Source: Saprospiraceae bacterium
Lineage (GTDB): Bacteria; Bacteroidota; Bacteroidia; Chitinophagales; Saprospiraceae
Reading direction: 5' to 3'
Assembly: GCA_016713025.1 (NCBI GenBank)
Contig: JADJPZ010000004.1
Coordinates: forward strand, 4,131,001-4,195,000
Length of the DNA: 64,000 nucleotides
Positions 1 to 9,289 of the stretch are shown piece after piece. Under the pieces are notes generated by a model. That model was not told the origin of the DNA. It did no database searches and worked only from the letters and a program-made list of their open reading frames with translations. The first letter of the stretch is position 1, and every line of letters starts with the position of its first letter. Made by a program: the position numbers and the translations under genes.

Positions 1-1149
1 GAGGTCCGCAGAGCACTAAAACACGCCCCACAAGCTAAAATCGTAGTTGTGGGCTGCTATGCACAACTAAAACCGAAAGAAATTTCTGAAATTCCTGGTG
101 TAGACCTTGTCTTGGGTGCAGCTGAAAAATTCAATATCCTGAAATATATTGATGGAATTTCGGCATCTTCAGACAAAGGCATGATTATCGCCGGTGAAGT
201 TAAAGACGCCAATAGTTTTGTTGATGCATTTTCTTTTGGAGACAGGACCAGATCATTTTTGAAAGTTCAGGACGGATGTGACTATAAATGTTCATTTTGT
301 ACCATACCTCAAGCCAGAGGAGCCAGCAGAAGCGATACCATCGAAAATGTAGTTTCCAATGCGCAAAAAATAGCTCTGCTCGGTGTCAAAGAGATAGTGC
401 TTACAGGAGTAAATTTAGGGGATTTTGGAAATGGCACTGATGTCATAGAAGGCAACAAACCCAAAAAAGAATCCCTTTTTATTGACCTGGTCAAAGCTTT
501 GGACACCGTCGAAGGTATTTCAAGATACAGAATTTCATCTATTGAACCCAATCTGTTGACAAAGGAAATCATAGACTTTGTAGCACAATCAAAAAAATTT
601 GTACCTCATTTTCATATACCATTACAGTCAGGTAGTGATAAGATACTACAGGCCATGCGAAGAAGATATCAACGAGAGCTGTACAAACAAAGAGTAGAAT
701 GGATAAAGAATACTATACCCCATTGTTGTATTGGAGTAGATGTTATCGTGGGATTTCCGGGAGAAACAGATGATGACTTTATGGATACATACAATTTTAT
801 CCATGATCTGGACATCAGTTATTTGCATGTATTTACTTATTCAGAACGAGCCAACACTCCTGCAGCGGAAATGAATGATAGTGTGCCCATGGAAGTAAGA
901 AGACAAAGAAACGATATGCTGCGTATCCTATCCTTAAAAAAGAAGAAACATTTTACTGAGCCCTATATTGAAACAGTACAAAATGTACTTTTTGAGCACT
1001 CAAAAGACGAGCATCACTTGCATGGCTTCACTGACAATTATATCAAAATATCCTTGCCAAAATCTGACAACCTGATAAATACTATCGGAAAGGTAAAACT
1101 TATGCGTTGGGATGAAGACCATGAAACTATTATAGCAGAATTATGTTGA
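1..1149 (+). CDS. mtaB: tRNA t6A37 methylthiotransferase MtaB, 5'-truncated by window edge
   Basis: Radical SAM enzyme that adds a methylthio group to t6A at position 37 of ANN-decoding tRNAs. The frame is open to base 1, so the true start lies outside the window; the GTG at 49 is internal. Counted from that codon, a UPF0004-domain cysteine is at 3 (MGCYAQ) and the radical SAM cluster ligands are C77, C81 and C84 (GCDYKCSFC). The motif GFPGETDDDF and a C-terminal TRAM-like segment (last ~65 residues) follow. Length from the edge fits a ~430-450 aa family member missing about 60 residues. MtaB is preferred over MiaB or RimO on overall motif order and the short TRAM domain, but the three are related. 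Confidence 0.9.
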   Translation, partial: EVRRALKHAPQAKIVVVGCYAQLKPKEISEIPGVDLVLGAAEKFNILKYIDGISASSDKGMIIAGEVKDANSFVDAFSFGDRTRSFLKVQDGCDYKCSFCTIPQARGASRSDTIENVVSNAQKIALLGVKEIVLTGVNLGDFGNGTDVIEGNKPKKESLFIDLVKALDTVEGISRYRISSIEPNLLTKEIIDFVAQSKKFVPHFHIPLQSGSDKILQAMRRRYQRELYKQRVEWIKNTIPHCCIGVDVIVGFPGETDDDFMDTYNFIHDLDISYLHVFTYSERANTPAAEMNDSVPMEVRRQRNDMLRILSLKKKKHFTEPYIETVQNVLFEHSKDEHHLHGFTDNYIKISLPKSDNLINTIGKVKLMRWDEDHETIIAELC

Positions 1150-1289
1150 CCCAAGAAGTTTTCTGACTTTATAAACTAATTTGTTATTGATATTTAAAGT
1201 TGAAAAACCGCAAACTTTAAAATAAAAAAATATTTTTGAACACACACCAAAATAACCCAATAGGACATCTAAGAATTATACTCATAAAG

Positions 1290-1643
1290 ATGAGTGATAA
1301 GTTCTACTTTGGATTGGCGATATTTTGGACTATTCTTACATTATATCTGTCTCTTATTTCCGCAAGGTCAGCATCAAAATTCAATATCTGGGATTTTACC
1401 GGAACAGACAAATTGGCTCATTTGATTTTTTATGCTGTATTTTCCTTTTTGTGGTGTATGAGCTCAAGAAAAAGAAATGTTGAAAAAAAATATGTATTAT
1501 TTTTTTCTATTTCTTTTGGTGTATTAATGGAAATTTTTCAACTTTACCTCTTCAACGGTAGATCTTTTGAACTTTATGATATTTTAGCTAATATTATTGG
1601 TTCAATAATCGGAGTCATATTATTTCAAAAATTTATTAATTAA
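1290..1643 (+). CDS. VanZ-like family membrane protein
   Basis: Small integral membrane protein of about 117 residues with four predicted hydrophobic segments. It shows VanZ-like hallmarks: a TDKLAHLIFYAVFSFLW stretch and GVLMEIFQLYLFNGRSFELYD followed by a final hydrophobic helix, written here only in part. The ATG at 1290 is preferred; an in-frame TTG at 1236 would add 18 polar residues. It ends 6 nt before the TonB gene, so the two are probably cotranscribed. VanZ itself gives low-level teicoplanin resistance, but the role of these short homologues is unknown. Confidence 0.75.
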   Translation: MSDKFYFGLAIFWTILTLYLSLISARSASKFNIWDFTGTDKLAHLIFYAVFSFLWCMSSRKRNVEKKYVLFFSISFGVLMEIFQLYLFNGRSFELYDILANIIGSIIGVILFQKFIN

Positions 1644-1649
1644 CAAATC

Positions 1650-2567
1650 ATGTTCAAAGAATTAGAAGTCTCGGGTACAGGTGTGGGATTGATTTTTGTT
1701 GGATTGGTTCTGTTGACCATAGGGTTAGTTTTCTTCTTCAGGAGAAAATATAATTCCTATAAACTACAGGACCTGATCGATACAAATGCAGGCAAATCCC
1801 ATGAAACACTAAGTCAGCGTACCAAGTTTCCTGAAATGGATGTATTTAAGATTTCAGGATCATTTTTTAACTACGGGATGACTGCTGCTGTAGCTTTGGC
1901 ACTTGTAACCATGAGTTGGACTACTTATGAGAAAAAAATCAAAGTAGATCTCAGTGACTTGGTTCTTGAAGACGAAGTAGAAGTAGAAGTTCCTCGTACT
2001 GCAGAACCACCGCCACCACCGCCACCGCCACCACCGCCTGTCATTCAGGAAGTGCCGGATACTGAGGTGATTGAAGACGATCAGCCTGCTTTTGAAAATC
2101 AGGAAGTTACTGAAGAAACCAAAGTAGAAGCCCCTGTAGTGGAGAAAAAAGCACCACCACCACCACCGCCACCACCACCACCAGCTCCGGTTGAAGAGGA
2201 AATCTTTAAGGTTGTGCAGCAAATGCCTCGTTTCCCCGGATGTGAGGACAAAAAAACAGATAAAGAAAAAGAAGATTGCGCCAAAACAAAAATGTTGGAG
2301 TATATCTACAAGAACCTAAAGTATCCTGCTATTGCCAGAGAAAACGGTGTGGAAGGACAAGTAGTACTACAGTTTGTCGTGGATAAGGATGGAAGTATCG
2401 CTGATGCTAAAGTTGTGCGAGATATCGGAGCGGGCTGTGGGGCAGAAGCGGAAAAGGTAGTAAACGGAATGAACAATATGGGCCAGAAATGGATTCCCGG
2501 AAAGCAGAGAGGAAGACCCGTAAGAGTACTATACACCCTACCTGTAAAGTTTAAACTCGAAGGATAA
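1650..2567 (+). CDS. Energy transducer TonB family protein
   Basis: Protein of 305 residues linking inner-membrane proton-motive force to outer-membrane transporters. Hydrophobic segments lie at residues 12-30 and about 75-90, so it may have two membrane passes instead of TonB's usual single anchor. A long periplasmic region has two polyproline runs (about 120-130 and 169-178) separated by acidic sequence. The C-terminal TonB domain (about 215-305) has the usual YPxxAxExGxxGxVxxxFxVdxxG-type pattern (YPAIARENGVEGQVVLQF). The polyproline runs create glycine- or tryptophan-rich shadow frames on the other strand that are not genes. It is followed by a clear terminator. Confidence 0.88.
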   Translation: MFKELEVSGTGVGLIFVGLVLLTIGLVFFFRRKYNSYKLQDLIDTNAGKSHETLSQRTKFPEMDVFKISGSFFNYGMTAAVALALVTMSWTTYEKKIKVDLSDLVLEDEVEVEVPRTAEPPPPPPPPPPPVIQEVPDTEVIEDDQPAFENQEVTEETKVEAPVVEKKAPPPPPPPPPPAPVEEEIFKVVQQMPRFPGCEDKKTDKEKEDCAKTKMLEYIYKNLKYPAIARENGVEGQVVLQFVVDKDGSIADAKVVRDIGAGCGAEAEKVVNGMNNMGQKWIPGKQRGRPVRVLYTLPVKFKLEG

Positions 2568-2601
2568 CCAGAGAGATAAAGAATCAGAATAAAGTGTTTT
2601 C

Positions 2602-2640
2602 AAAAGGGGCAGAAATTAAATTTTCTGCCCCTTTGTTTTT
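2602..2640 (+). terminator. Rho-independent terminator after TonB gene
   Basis: Near-perfect hairpin with arms AAAGGGGCAGAAA and TTTCTGCCCCTTT around a 4-5 nt AT loop, followed by GTTTTT. It sits 35 nt after the TonB stop codon. Confidence 0.85.
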
Positions 2641-3337
2641 ACCAGTGTTATGGTAAGTGTTGAATGACGGATCAATAATAAGTAGGGTCTGCTGAAAAAG
2701 TAGCATCACTCAGTTTTCATAAAGCTATTGGTTTGGTTAATTGTTCAAAAAACAAGCGATAGTGAACATGAACGTAGTGTAGTGCAAAGCACCAAAGGCG
2801 GGTAAGCCTTTGACGAAGTGAACCGCTAGCGGATGGGCAGAAAAAGTGCGTCTATTGCCAATGATAAATATTTGATGTAAAAGACGGAAAATCAAGGCAC
2901 TAGACAAAGCATTTTGACATGAGAGAGAACGTTGCTTCGCAATCGCCTTTTTTGAACTAGCGTTTTTGGTTACTTTTTTTCTGGGTAAGCATTCCAAAGG
3001 AATATGTGAGAGCAAAAGATGCAAAAAAGTGACTGCCGTCCGCATAGGACAATTTTAAATCAAAGTGCAAAGGTTTTATTCACAATAAATTAAAAACCTT
3101 GCACTTGTGTAAAATTATAATTGAATAAAATATTGAAATTCAGCAACATATAAAATATTCAGCAAATTCTAAGTAGATTTTCCTTTTGATCAAGGCGAGG
3201 GTTCCCGACCCTAGCATAACACTAGATTAAACGTATAAACCTGATGTTTTATCCGATTTTAGATTAGTTTCGACGGAATTTGGAACTATCGCACGATACT
3301 ATTTGTTGTAAGTTCGAATTAAAATAAAATATTAACC
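2641..3337. repeat. Gene-less intergenic region with dispersed repeat sequences
   Basis: No convincing gene in about 700 bp. A 102-codon frame on the minus strand (2737-3045) is low in complexity and lacks domain character. It resembles spurious frames I recall from dispersed intergenic repeats in Bacteroidota, but that is memory rather than a search. A hairpin lies at about 3064-3110 (GTGCAA-GGTTTT against AAAACCTTGCAC). Bases 3171-3215 are an inverted copy of 25381-25425 (about 38 of 45 identical). The last 100 bp must hold the lemA promoter, but no clean TAnnTTTG is evident. Confidence 0.5.
3171..3215 (+). repeat. 45-bp dispersed repeat, copy 1
   Basis: The reverse complement of this segment matches 25381-25425 at about 38 of 45 positions, including the shared core CCTTGATCA and the end AAATCTACTT. 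Both copies are intergenic and about 22 kb apart. Neither flank extends the similarity obviously. Confidence 0.6.
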
Positions 3338-3892
3338 ATGTTTGTAATCTTAGGAATTTTAGTTGTAGTAGGTCTTATCATCATGTCTATGTACAACAAA
3401 CTTGTATCGTTAAAAAATCGTGTACTCGAAGCCTGGAGCGGTATAGATGTACAACTCAAAAGAAGGTATGACCTCATACCAAATCTGGTAAACACTGTCA
3501 AAGGATATGCTGCACATGAAAGCGGTACTTTAGAAAAAGTAATTCAGGCCAGAAATCAGGCAATGTCAGCAGGTAGTAGTGGAAATATAGGTGCTCAGGT
3601 CCAGGCTGAAAATGCACTTTCCGGTACTTTAAAATCACTTTTTGCACTTTCAGAAAACTATCCTGATCTGAAAGCAAACACAAGTTTTATACAGCTACAG
3701 AACACCTTAGGTGAGATAGAAGAAAATCTCAGCAATGCCAGAAGATATTACAATGCATTGGTACGAGATAATAATACAGCTATGGAAGCTTTTCCATCCA
3801 ATCTGATAGCCAATAATTTTAATTTCGGAAAGTTTGACTTCTTTGAAATTGAAAATGACGCTGAGCGCCAGAATGTAGAAGTGAAGTTCTGA
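3338..3892 (+). CDS. lemA: LemA family protein
   Basis: A 184-residue membrane-anchored protein. An N-terminal helix (about 2-18) is followed by the LemA coiled helical domain with the hallmark RYDLIPNLVNTVKGYAAHE and the closing motif RRYYNALVRDNN. LemA proteins have an extracytoplasmic N terminus and a helical domain of unknown biochemical role. The gene is followed 66 nt later by a DUF2207 protein, a pairing seen widely in bacteria, so a joint envelope function is likely. The start is the first ATG of the frame and opens directly into the anchor. Confidence 0.92.
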   Translation: MFVILGILVVVGLIIMSMYNKLVSLKNRVLEAWSGIDVQLKRRYDLIPNLVNTVKGYAAHESGTLEKVIQARNQAMSAGSSGNIGAQVQAENALSGTLKSLFALSENYPDLKANTSFIQLQNTLGEIEENLSNARRYYNALVRDNNTAMEAFPSNLIANNFNFGKFDFFEIENDAERQNVEVKF

Positions 3893-3958
3893 CATTCATT
3901 TTAAATACTATTTTCTTATCGTATTTGTTGTTCACACATTTGGTCAAATCAAACCCCA

Positions 3959-5644
3959 ATGCGCTTTTATAACTATATATTGATTTTTGCTATTTGGTGT
4001 TTTTCCGAAAATGCCAATGCAGAATATTTTTCTATCAGAGATTATAATATTGATATTACGGTACTTGGCAAGCAAGGATTGTTTGAAGTAAATGAAGAAA
4101 TCACTGTTGAATTTAATGAGCCAAGAAGAGGTATTTTTAGAAATATCCCTTACAAATACAGGATCAATGGTGAAGAGGTCTCTATCAAAATTTTTGATGT
4201 ACATGTAGAAGGGTACAAATTCAGTACTTCTACAGAAAACAACAATTATTTGATAAAAATTGGTGATAAAGACATCTTTCTTGACGGAATTCAAAAGTAT
4301 AAAATATCTTACAAAGTAAAAAAGGCCTTCATACTTACTGATGAACACACTGAGTTTTATTGGAATCTGATTGGTACAGGTTGGCCTGTTTCCATCGATA
4401 CGATAAACTATACCGTTAAGCTGGATGAAGCTACATCCATGTCGGAAAATGATTACTACATCTATACAGGAAAAGAAGGAGAAAAAGGACAGGATGCCAC
4501 CATTTCTTATTTTGTGGATAAATTCGTTGGCCATTCGACAAGACTTTATGGTCCCAATGAAGGCTTATCCTTGGCCATCAAACTGCCCAAAGACTATATC
4601 AGAAGACCTTCCAAAGAAGAAATCCTTTGGGAGAAATACGGTATGGCTGGCATAGGTAGCATCCTGTTTCTGATCATTTCAGGATTGTTTTATCGTACCT
4701 GGCATTTATATGGTAAAGATTATCCCATAGTTCGAATGGTACAATATGTCCCACCTCCTGATTTGAATCCAGCAGAGGCAGGTGTGCTCATCGACGAAAA
4801 AGCAGACAATGTGGACATACTGGCACTTCTGCCTTATTGGGCGCATCATGGACACATCATCATAAAACGTATTCCTGTAAAATGGGGTAAGGATGACCAT
4901 GAGATCTCAAGAATCAAAAACCTTCCTGAAAATGCGGGACCTTATGAAAAGATTATATTTGATGGTCTATTTGCAGATAATGATATTGTTCTGATAAGCA
5001 GTCTTGAAAACACCTTCTATGAGTATCTCCAATCAGCCAAACTGTCTTTAAAAACGCATCTCAATAATATGGGAATCTATTACCCTGTATCTATGAAGAT
5101 GCAAATCACGACAGCGATAATTTCAGTCTTATTAGCTTTCTCTGGAATAGGTTTAGGTATCATTTTTCAGTCCTTTGCATTGGGGATTGGTTTGGGACTA
5201 ACAAGTATCGTGGGTCTGTTTTTTGCCAATTATATGCTTAAGAAAAATGAGCGGGGCGTGCACTTATATCAACAGGTATTGGGATTTAAGATGTTTATCA
5301 AAGCTGCTGAAAAAGATAAAATCGAGCGCATGCTAAAAGAAGACCCTGAATATTTTGAAAAGACATTGCCTTACGCTATGGTATTTGGGTATGCCAAACA
5401 ATGGAGCAAAAAATTTGATGGGTTACTTCTCGAGCCACCCAAGTGGTATGTAGCACCCCATGGTATGTACTATCATGGCAATACATTTTCTCCATCCGAA
5501 TTTGGTACGTCCTTTGACAGTGGTATACGTGATATACAAAGTGTCTTTACTAGTATGCCAGCCAGCTCAGGTGGTGGTGGAAGCTTCAGTGGCGGTGGTA
5601 GCTCAGGTGGTGGTTTTGGCGGCGGCGGCGGCGGTAGCTGGTAA
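3959..5644 (+). CDS. DUF2207 domain-containing membrane protein
   Basis: A 561-residue protein with a signal peptide (residues 1-21, cleavage after NANA). An extracytoplasmic DUF2207 beta domain follows (about 22-215, with the FNEPRRGIFRNIP signature). There is a transmembrane helix at about 226-244, a cytoplasmic region, two more helices at about 380-425, and a C-terminal tail almost entirely of Gly and Ser ending in GSW. Such GGGFGGGG tails are typical of this family. It lies directly downstream of lemA. Biochemical function is unknown; envelope stress or quality control is often suggested for lemA-linked sets. Confidence 0.88.
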   Translation: MRFYNYILIFAIWCFSENANAEYFSIRDYNIDITVLGKQGLFEVNEEITVEFNEPRRGIFRNIPYKYRINGEEVSIKIFDVHVEGYKFSTSTENNNYLIKIGDKDIFLDGIQKYKISYKVKKAFILTDEHTEFYWNLIGTGWPVSIDTINYTVKLDEATSMSENDYYIYTGKEGEKGQDATISYFVDKFVGHSTRLYGPNEGLSLAIKLPKDYIRRPSKEEILWEKYGMAGIGSILFLIISGLFYRTWHLYGKDYPIVRMVQYVPPPDLNPAEAGVLIDEKADNVDILALLPYWAHHGHIIIKRIPVKWGKDDHEISRIKNLPENAGPYEKIIFDGLFADNDIVLISSLENTFYEYLQSAKLSLKTHLNNMGIYYPVSMKMQITTAIISVLLAFSGIGLGIIFQSFALGIGLGLTSIVGLFFANYMLKKNERGVHLYQQVLGFKMFIKAAEKDKIERMLKEDPEYFEKTLPYAMVFGYAKQWSKKFDGLLLEPPKWYVAPHGMYYHGNTFSPSEFGTSFDSGIRDIQSVFTSMPASSGGGGSFSGGGSSGGGFGGGGGGSW

Positions 5645-5659
5645 ACGGATATTTAATAT

Positions 5660-5759
5660 CAATGTCGTTTAGATAGGGATTTTTCTTTATTTTACCCCAT
5701 CTAAATCTTTCCCTTACACAGAAAAAACTTCATAAAGATGTCTTAACTAAACGACACTG
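5660..5759. repeat. ~100-bp element with terminal inverted repeats, MITE-like
   Basis: Starts CAATGTCGTTTAG and ends CTAAACGACACTG, giving 12 of 13 matched terminal inverted repeats around about 75 bp of AT-rich DNA. It sits between two convergent genes. It could be a miniature inverted-repeat element or an IS relic, or it may simply serve as a bidirectional terminator; there is no strong U-tract beside the arms. Confidence 0.4.
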
Positions 5760-5762
5760 TAT

Positions 5763-7205
5763 CTAATATTCAATTTTCACCATATTGATCTTCCAGCTTT
5801 TTTCACTGGGTACTATCAGGGTGGACGGACCTGTCTGAATAGCATCTCTGAACCTGAGTTTTAGGTTCTGATACTCTGTACTCAACACACTGCGACGCTC
5901 AGCATTGCCGGAAGGATCAAAGACATATTCACTTACAGTATTATTGTTTTTGATTTCATCATTGTAGATGAGCTTTACTCTGGAAGGCGTTTTGAAAAGG
6001 AAATATGATGAATAAATAGCATTATCATCCTGAGAAAATTGTTTTTTGAACAGAATTTTTTTCCAGTGTTCCTTTCCATCCGGAAATGTAGCTATCAGAA
6101 TCAGGTCTTCGTGATAATAGTCCACAAACCCTCTCAGAGGGAAATATTCTCCTACCTGAGTAGGTGTATTGACCTGTGCGCGCCGGGTAAATTCTTTGAT
6201 CACCTCACATACCATGATCACGCCCCCATCATTTCTTATGACAATATCTTTCAGCTGATAATCAGACAATTCTTTTACCTTTCCGGGTTTTTTCCCGGAG
6301 ACTTCCGCTAAAAACTCAGATGAAAATCTGTTTATTAAAATTTCTGCTTCTATCGGGATCTCCTGGGGACGGATAGAAAAAGCAAAATATCCATTCACTT
6401 TTGTCGGGTCTCCCTGAGTGACAAAACCTGCCACTGCCAATCTTTGATTCTTTTCATCATAATCCAGCAGTAACTCTGAAATTTCATCTTTTTCGGGAAA
6501 GAACCTGTGTATTATGACATTGGATTGATCCAATATTCGTATGAGTAAAAACCCTTTGTCGTTGTCTCTACCCCAAAATGATGATTTACTTCCAAGTATA
6601 AATATCTCTCCTCTGTTATTGATTTCCAATTTTTCAAAATCTGTTCTGAGGTTGATATCCTTTATAGAAAGTTTAAATTCATATATCATCCTTCTGTTTA
6701 CATTATCTATCAGGCGAAGGTGAAGGTCTCTGTCTTCCGGATAAAAAATCAGCACCTTGGACTTGTCTTCAGAAAACGTAAATTTTGGATTATTTTTCAG
6801 AATGCTTACTTTGGTTTGTTTGGAAAGGGTGGCTGTATCCACCAATACGAGATTTTTATTATACACCCTGACATTAAGGTATGTAGTATCTTCATCACGA
6901 TACGAATAGTAAAAATTAAATGTCGAATCCATGGCTATCACACCTGCAGGTATGATATTCCTTTTTTCAAACTGAGGAATGATAGTTTGAATATGCCTTA
7001 AGTCAGTATCATAAATCTCAAATTGTTGTTCTGTACCCTTGTCATGATAAAAAATAATTCGGTCACCTATGTTTGGCAATATATCATAAGCATAATTATT
7101 TCTTACTCCTATCTCTCTTGAAACAGTAACTTTCTGTGCGTGTAATTGCACAATTGCCATCATCAATAATATACACGCCAGATAAAAAGAATGTTTAAGA
7201 TTCAT
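5763..7205 (-). CDS. Secreted protein of unknown function
   Basis: About 480 residues starting at the ATG at 7205. This start opens directly into a signal peptide (hydrophobic core about 7-20, cleavage after LHA before QKV). A longer frame to 7286 would place 27 non-hydrophobic residues ahead of the signal. No catalytic motif is recognised. Alternating beta-strand-like stretches such as ILPNIGDRIIFY and KVLIFYPEDRD suggest a beta-propeller-like or beta-rich fold. It is convergent with the DUF2207 gene and divergent from ftcD. No further function can be assigned. Confidence 0.8.
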   Translation of the reverse strand: MNLKHSFYLACILLMMAIVQLHAQKVTVSREIGVRNNYAYDILPNIGDRIIFYHDKGTEQQFEIYDTDLRHIQTIIPQFEKRNIIPAGVIAMDSTFNFYYSYRDEDTTYLNVRVYNKNLVLVDTATLSKQTKVSILKNNPKFTFSEDKSKVLIFYPEDRDLHLRLIDNVNRRMIYEFKLSIKDINLRTDFEKLEINNRGEIFILGSKSSFWGRDNDKGFLLIRILDQSNVIIHRFFPEKDEISELLLDYDEKNQRLAVAGFVTQGDPTKVNGYFAFSIRPQEIPIEAEILINRFSSEFLAEVSGKKPGKVKELSDYQLKDIVIRNDGGVIMVCEVIKEFTRRAQVNTPTQVGEYFPLRGFVDYYHEDLILIATFPDGKEHWKKILFKKQFSQDDNAIYSSYFLFKTPSRVKLIYNDEIKNNNTVSEYVFDPSGNAERRSVLSTEYQNLKLRFRDAIQTGPSTLIVPSEKSWKINMVKIEY

Positions 7206-7359
7206 TATACTTTGAATGATATTACAAATATAACCCAAATGTCTCAGAGTATGTTCAAAATTGCATTTTCTGAATACATGAATCAATTTTATCCTTGGTG
7301 TTATGTTAATGTTAAATTGAGATTTTCATGCGATTAGTTTTACTTCTTCCCATATTGTG

Positions 7360-7367
7360 TACTTTTG
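7360..7367 (+). promoter_or_regulatory. Bacteroidota -7 promoter element for ftcD
   Basis: TACTTTTG matches TAnnTTTG and lies 20 nt before the ATG at 7388. A promoter here would start transcription after the upstream in-frame ATG at 7328, which argues for the internal start. Confidence 0.6.
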
Positions 7368-7387
7368 CCTTAGCAAATGAAATTGTT

Positions 7388-9073
7388 ATGAACCATCTTA
7401 ATACTTTGATAGAATGTGTCCCAAATTTCAGTGAAGGGAGAGACATGACCATCATACGGCAGATCACAGATGAAATTGAAAAAATAGATGGTGTAAAACT
7501 TCTGGATGTTGATCCCGGCAAAGCCACAAACAGAACCGTTGTCACATTTGTTGGTCATCCAATAGCTGTGACAGAAGCGGCTTTTCAGGCCATTAAAAAA
7601 GCATCAGAACTTATAGACATGTCTTCCCATCATGGTGAGCATCCGCGGATGGGCGCTACAGATGTATGTCCGCTCATCCCAATATCCGGTATCAGCATGG
7701 AAGAAACAGCAAAATACGCTCACGAACTGGGAAAAAGAGTCGGAAATGAGCTCGGCATACCTGTGTATATGTACGAATCTGCAGCTACATCTACCGAAAG
7801 GCAAAATCTGGCAACTATACGGGCAGGCGAATACGAAGGACTTCCAGCAAAGCTCAAAGATCCAAAATGGTATCCTGATTACGGAACAAGTGCTTTCAAC
7901 AAAAAATCCGGAGCAACCGTGATCGGCGCGCGGGACTTCCTTGTGGCATACAATGTCAATCTCAACACCACATCAGTACGAAGGGCAAATTCTGTAGCCT
8001 TTGATGTACGCGAAAACGGGCGTGTAAAAACCGATGAAAAAGGCAAAAACATACTCCTCGAAAATGGTGAACCTGTAAGAATACCCGGAAGCTGCAAGTC
8101 TGTAAAAGCGATAGGATGGTATATTGAAGAGTATGGAATAGCTCAAATTTCCATGAATCTCACTAATATCCATGAAACGCCACTCCACATTGCATTCGAT
8201 GAATGCTGTAAGAGTGCTCAATCACGAGGACTGAGAGTGACTGGTTCAGAATTGGTAGGACTGGTACCTAAGTCAGTGCTGGTGGATGCCGGAAAATACT
8301 TCCTGAAAAAGCAAAAAAGATCCGAAGGAGTATCAGAAAAAGATTTGATCCATATAGCAGTAAGGACACTTGGTTTAGATGAGCTTTCACCTTTTGATCC
8401 ATCAAAAAAAGTCATAGAATATTTGCTTGAGGACAAATCAGATCATCCATTGATACAGATGACCCTGAACAATTTTGCTGACGAAACAGCTTCTGAGAGC
8501 CCTGCACCGGGAGGAGGAAGTATTTCTGCCTATGTTGGCGCTTTAGGTATATCGCTCGGTACTATGGTAGCCAATCTCAGTTCTGCTAAAGCCGGCTGGG
8601 AAGATCAGATTGAATACTTTTCATCCAAAGCAGAAGAGGGCCAACAACTCAAAAATAAATTATTAGATCTGGTCGATGCTGATACTCATGCATTCAACAA
8701 AATAATGGATGCCCTGAAATTGCCAAAGAGTACCGAGCCTGAAAAAATCATCAGAAAGGCTGCCATGAATGCTGCGACCATAGGAGCTATTGAAATACCA
8801 CTAAAAGTGATGAAAGTAAGCCTTCAATCTATGAATATGCTGAAGGAAATGGCTGAAAAGGGAAATCCCAACTCGGTGTCAGATGCGGGTGTAGGCGCAT
8901 TGTGTGCACGTACGGCGGTAGAAGGAGCAGCGCTTAACGTCCGGATCAATTGCAGCGGATTTGATGATGTCGAATTTGTAAAACTTTCGCTATCGCAAGC
9001 AGATGAAATGGTTCAAAATGCAAGATCAATTGAAAAGGAAATTTTGGAGATAGTAGAAAAATTGATCAAATAA
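7388..9073 (+). CDS. ftcD: Glutamate formimidoyltransferase / formimidoyl-THF cyclodeaminase fusion
   Basis: Bifunctional enzyme of histidine degradation and one-carbon transfer. It moves the formimino group of formiminoglutamate to tetrahydrofolate, then deaminates the product to methenyl-THF. The N-terminal half (1-~325) begins IECVPNFSEGRD, the transferase signature, and contains the substrate-loop stretch HHGEHPRMGATDVCPLIP. The C-terminal half (about 365-561) has ESPAPGGGSISAYVGALG, typical of the all-helical cyclodeaminase. At about 561 aa it is the length of the mammalian-type FTCD fusion. The start at 7388 is chosen over 7328 because a -7 box lies between them and the extra N terminus looks like a fake signal sequence on a cytosolic enzyme. 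Confidence 0.93.
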   Translation: MNHLNTLIECVPNFSEGRDMTIIRQITDEIEKIDGVKLLDVDPGKATNRTVVTFVGHPIAVTEAAFQAIKKASELIDMSSHHGEHPRMGATDVCPLIPISGISMEETAKYAHELGKRVGNELGIPVYMYESAATSTERQNLATIRAGEYEGLPAKLKDPKWYPDYGTSAFNKKSGATVIGARDFLVAYNVNLNTTSVRRANSVAFDVRENGRVKTDEKGKNILLENGEPVRIPGSCKSVKAIGWYIEEYGIAQISMNLTNIHETPLHIAFDECCKSAQSRGLRVTGSELVGLVPKSVLVDAGKYFLKKQKRSEGVSEKDLIHIAVRTLGLDELSPFDPSKKVIEYLLEDKSDHPLIQMTLNNFADETASESPAPGGGSISAYVGALGISLGTMVANLSSAKAGWEDQIEYFSSKAEEGQQLKNKLLDLVDADTHAFNKIMDALKLPKSTEPEKIIRKAAMNAATIGAIEIPLKVMKVSLQSMNMLKEMAEKGNPNSVSDAGVGALCARTAVEGAALNVRINCSGFDDVEFVKLSLSQADEMVQNARSIEKEILEIVEKLIK

Positions 9074-9206
9074 TTAAAAAAATAAAATAGGCCCGAAGAT
9101 GTCTTAATAGCTATTGTTTTGACATTTTATTTCTAAATTTTTAATTACAACTATTTAGGTCTTGTTTTTAATCAAAATTGGGTTTTTAGAACTTCCCCGT
9201 AGTTAT

Positions 9207-9239
9207 TTTGATGTAATTGTATTAAGGTTCTTATTTTTG
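9207..9239 (+). promoter_or_regulatory. Promoter for ALDH7 gene
   Basis: TTTG at 9207-9210 and TATTTTTG at 9232-9239 are separated by 21 nt. This fits the Bacteroidota sigma-ABfr pattern (-33 TTTG, -7 TAnnTTTG). It predicts transcription from about 9246 and so a start at the ATG at 9290. Confidence 0.65.
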
Positions 9240-9289
9240 TGACAAAATATAAATTCTGTAATTGCTCTTCAAGATTCAAACTAAACCAC

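Noticed and set aside
1860..2284. Glycine- and tryptophan-rich frames opposite the TonB gene
   Set aside because: They are direct shadows of the polyproline codon runs; composition is an artefact.
2737..3045. 102-codon frame on the minus strand
   Set aside because: No domain, odd composition and position in a repeat-like intergenic region; treated as spurious.
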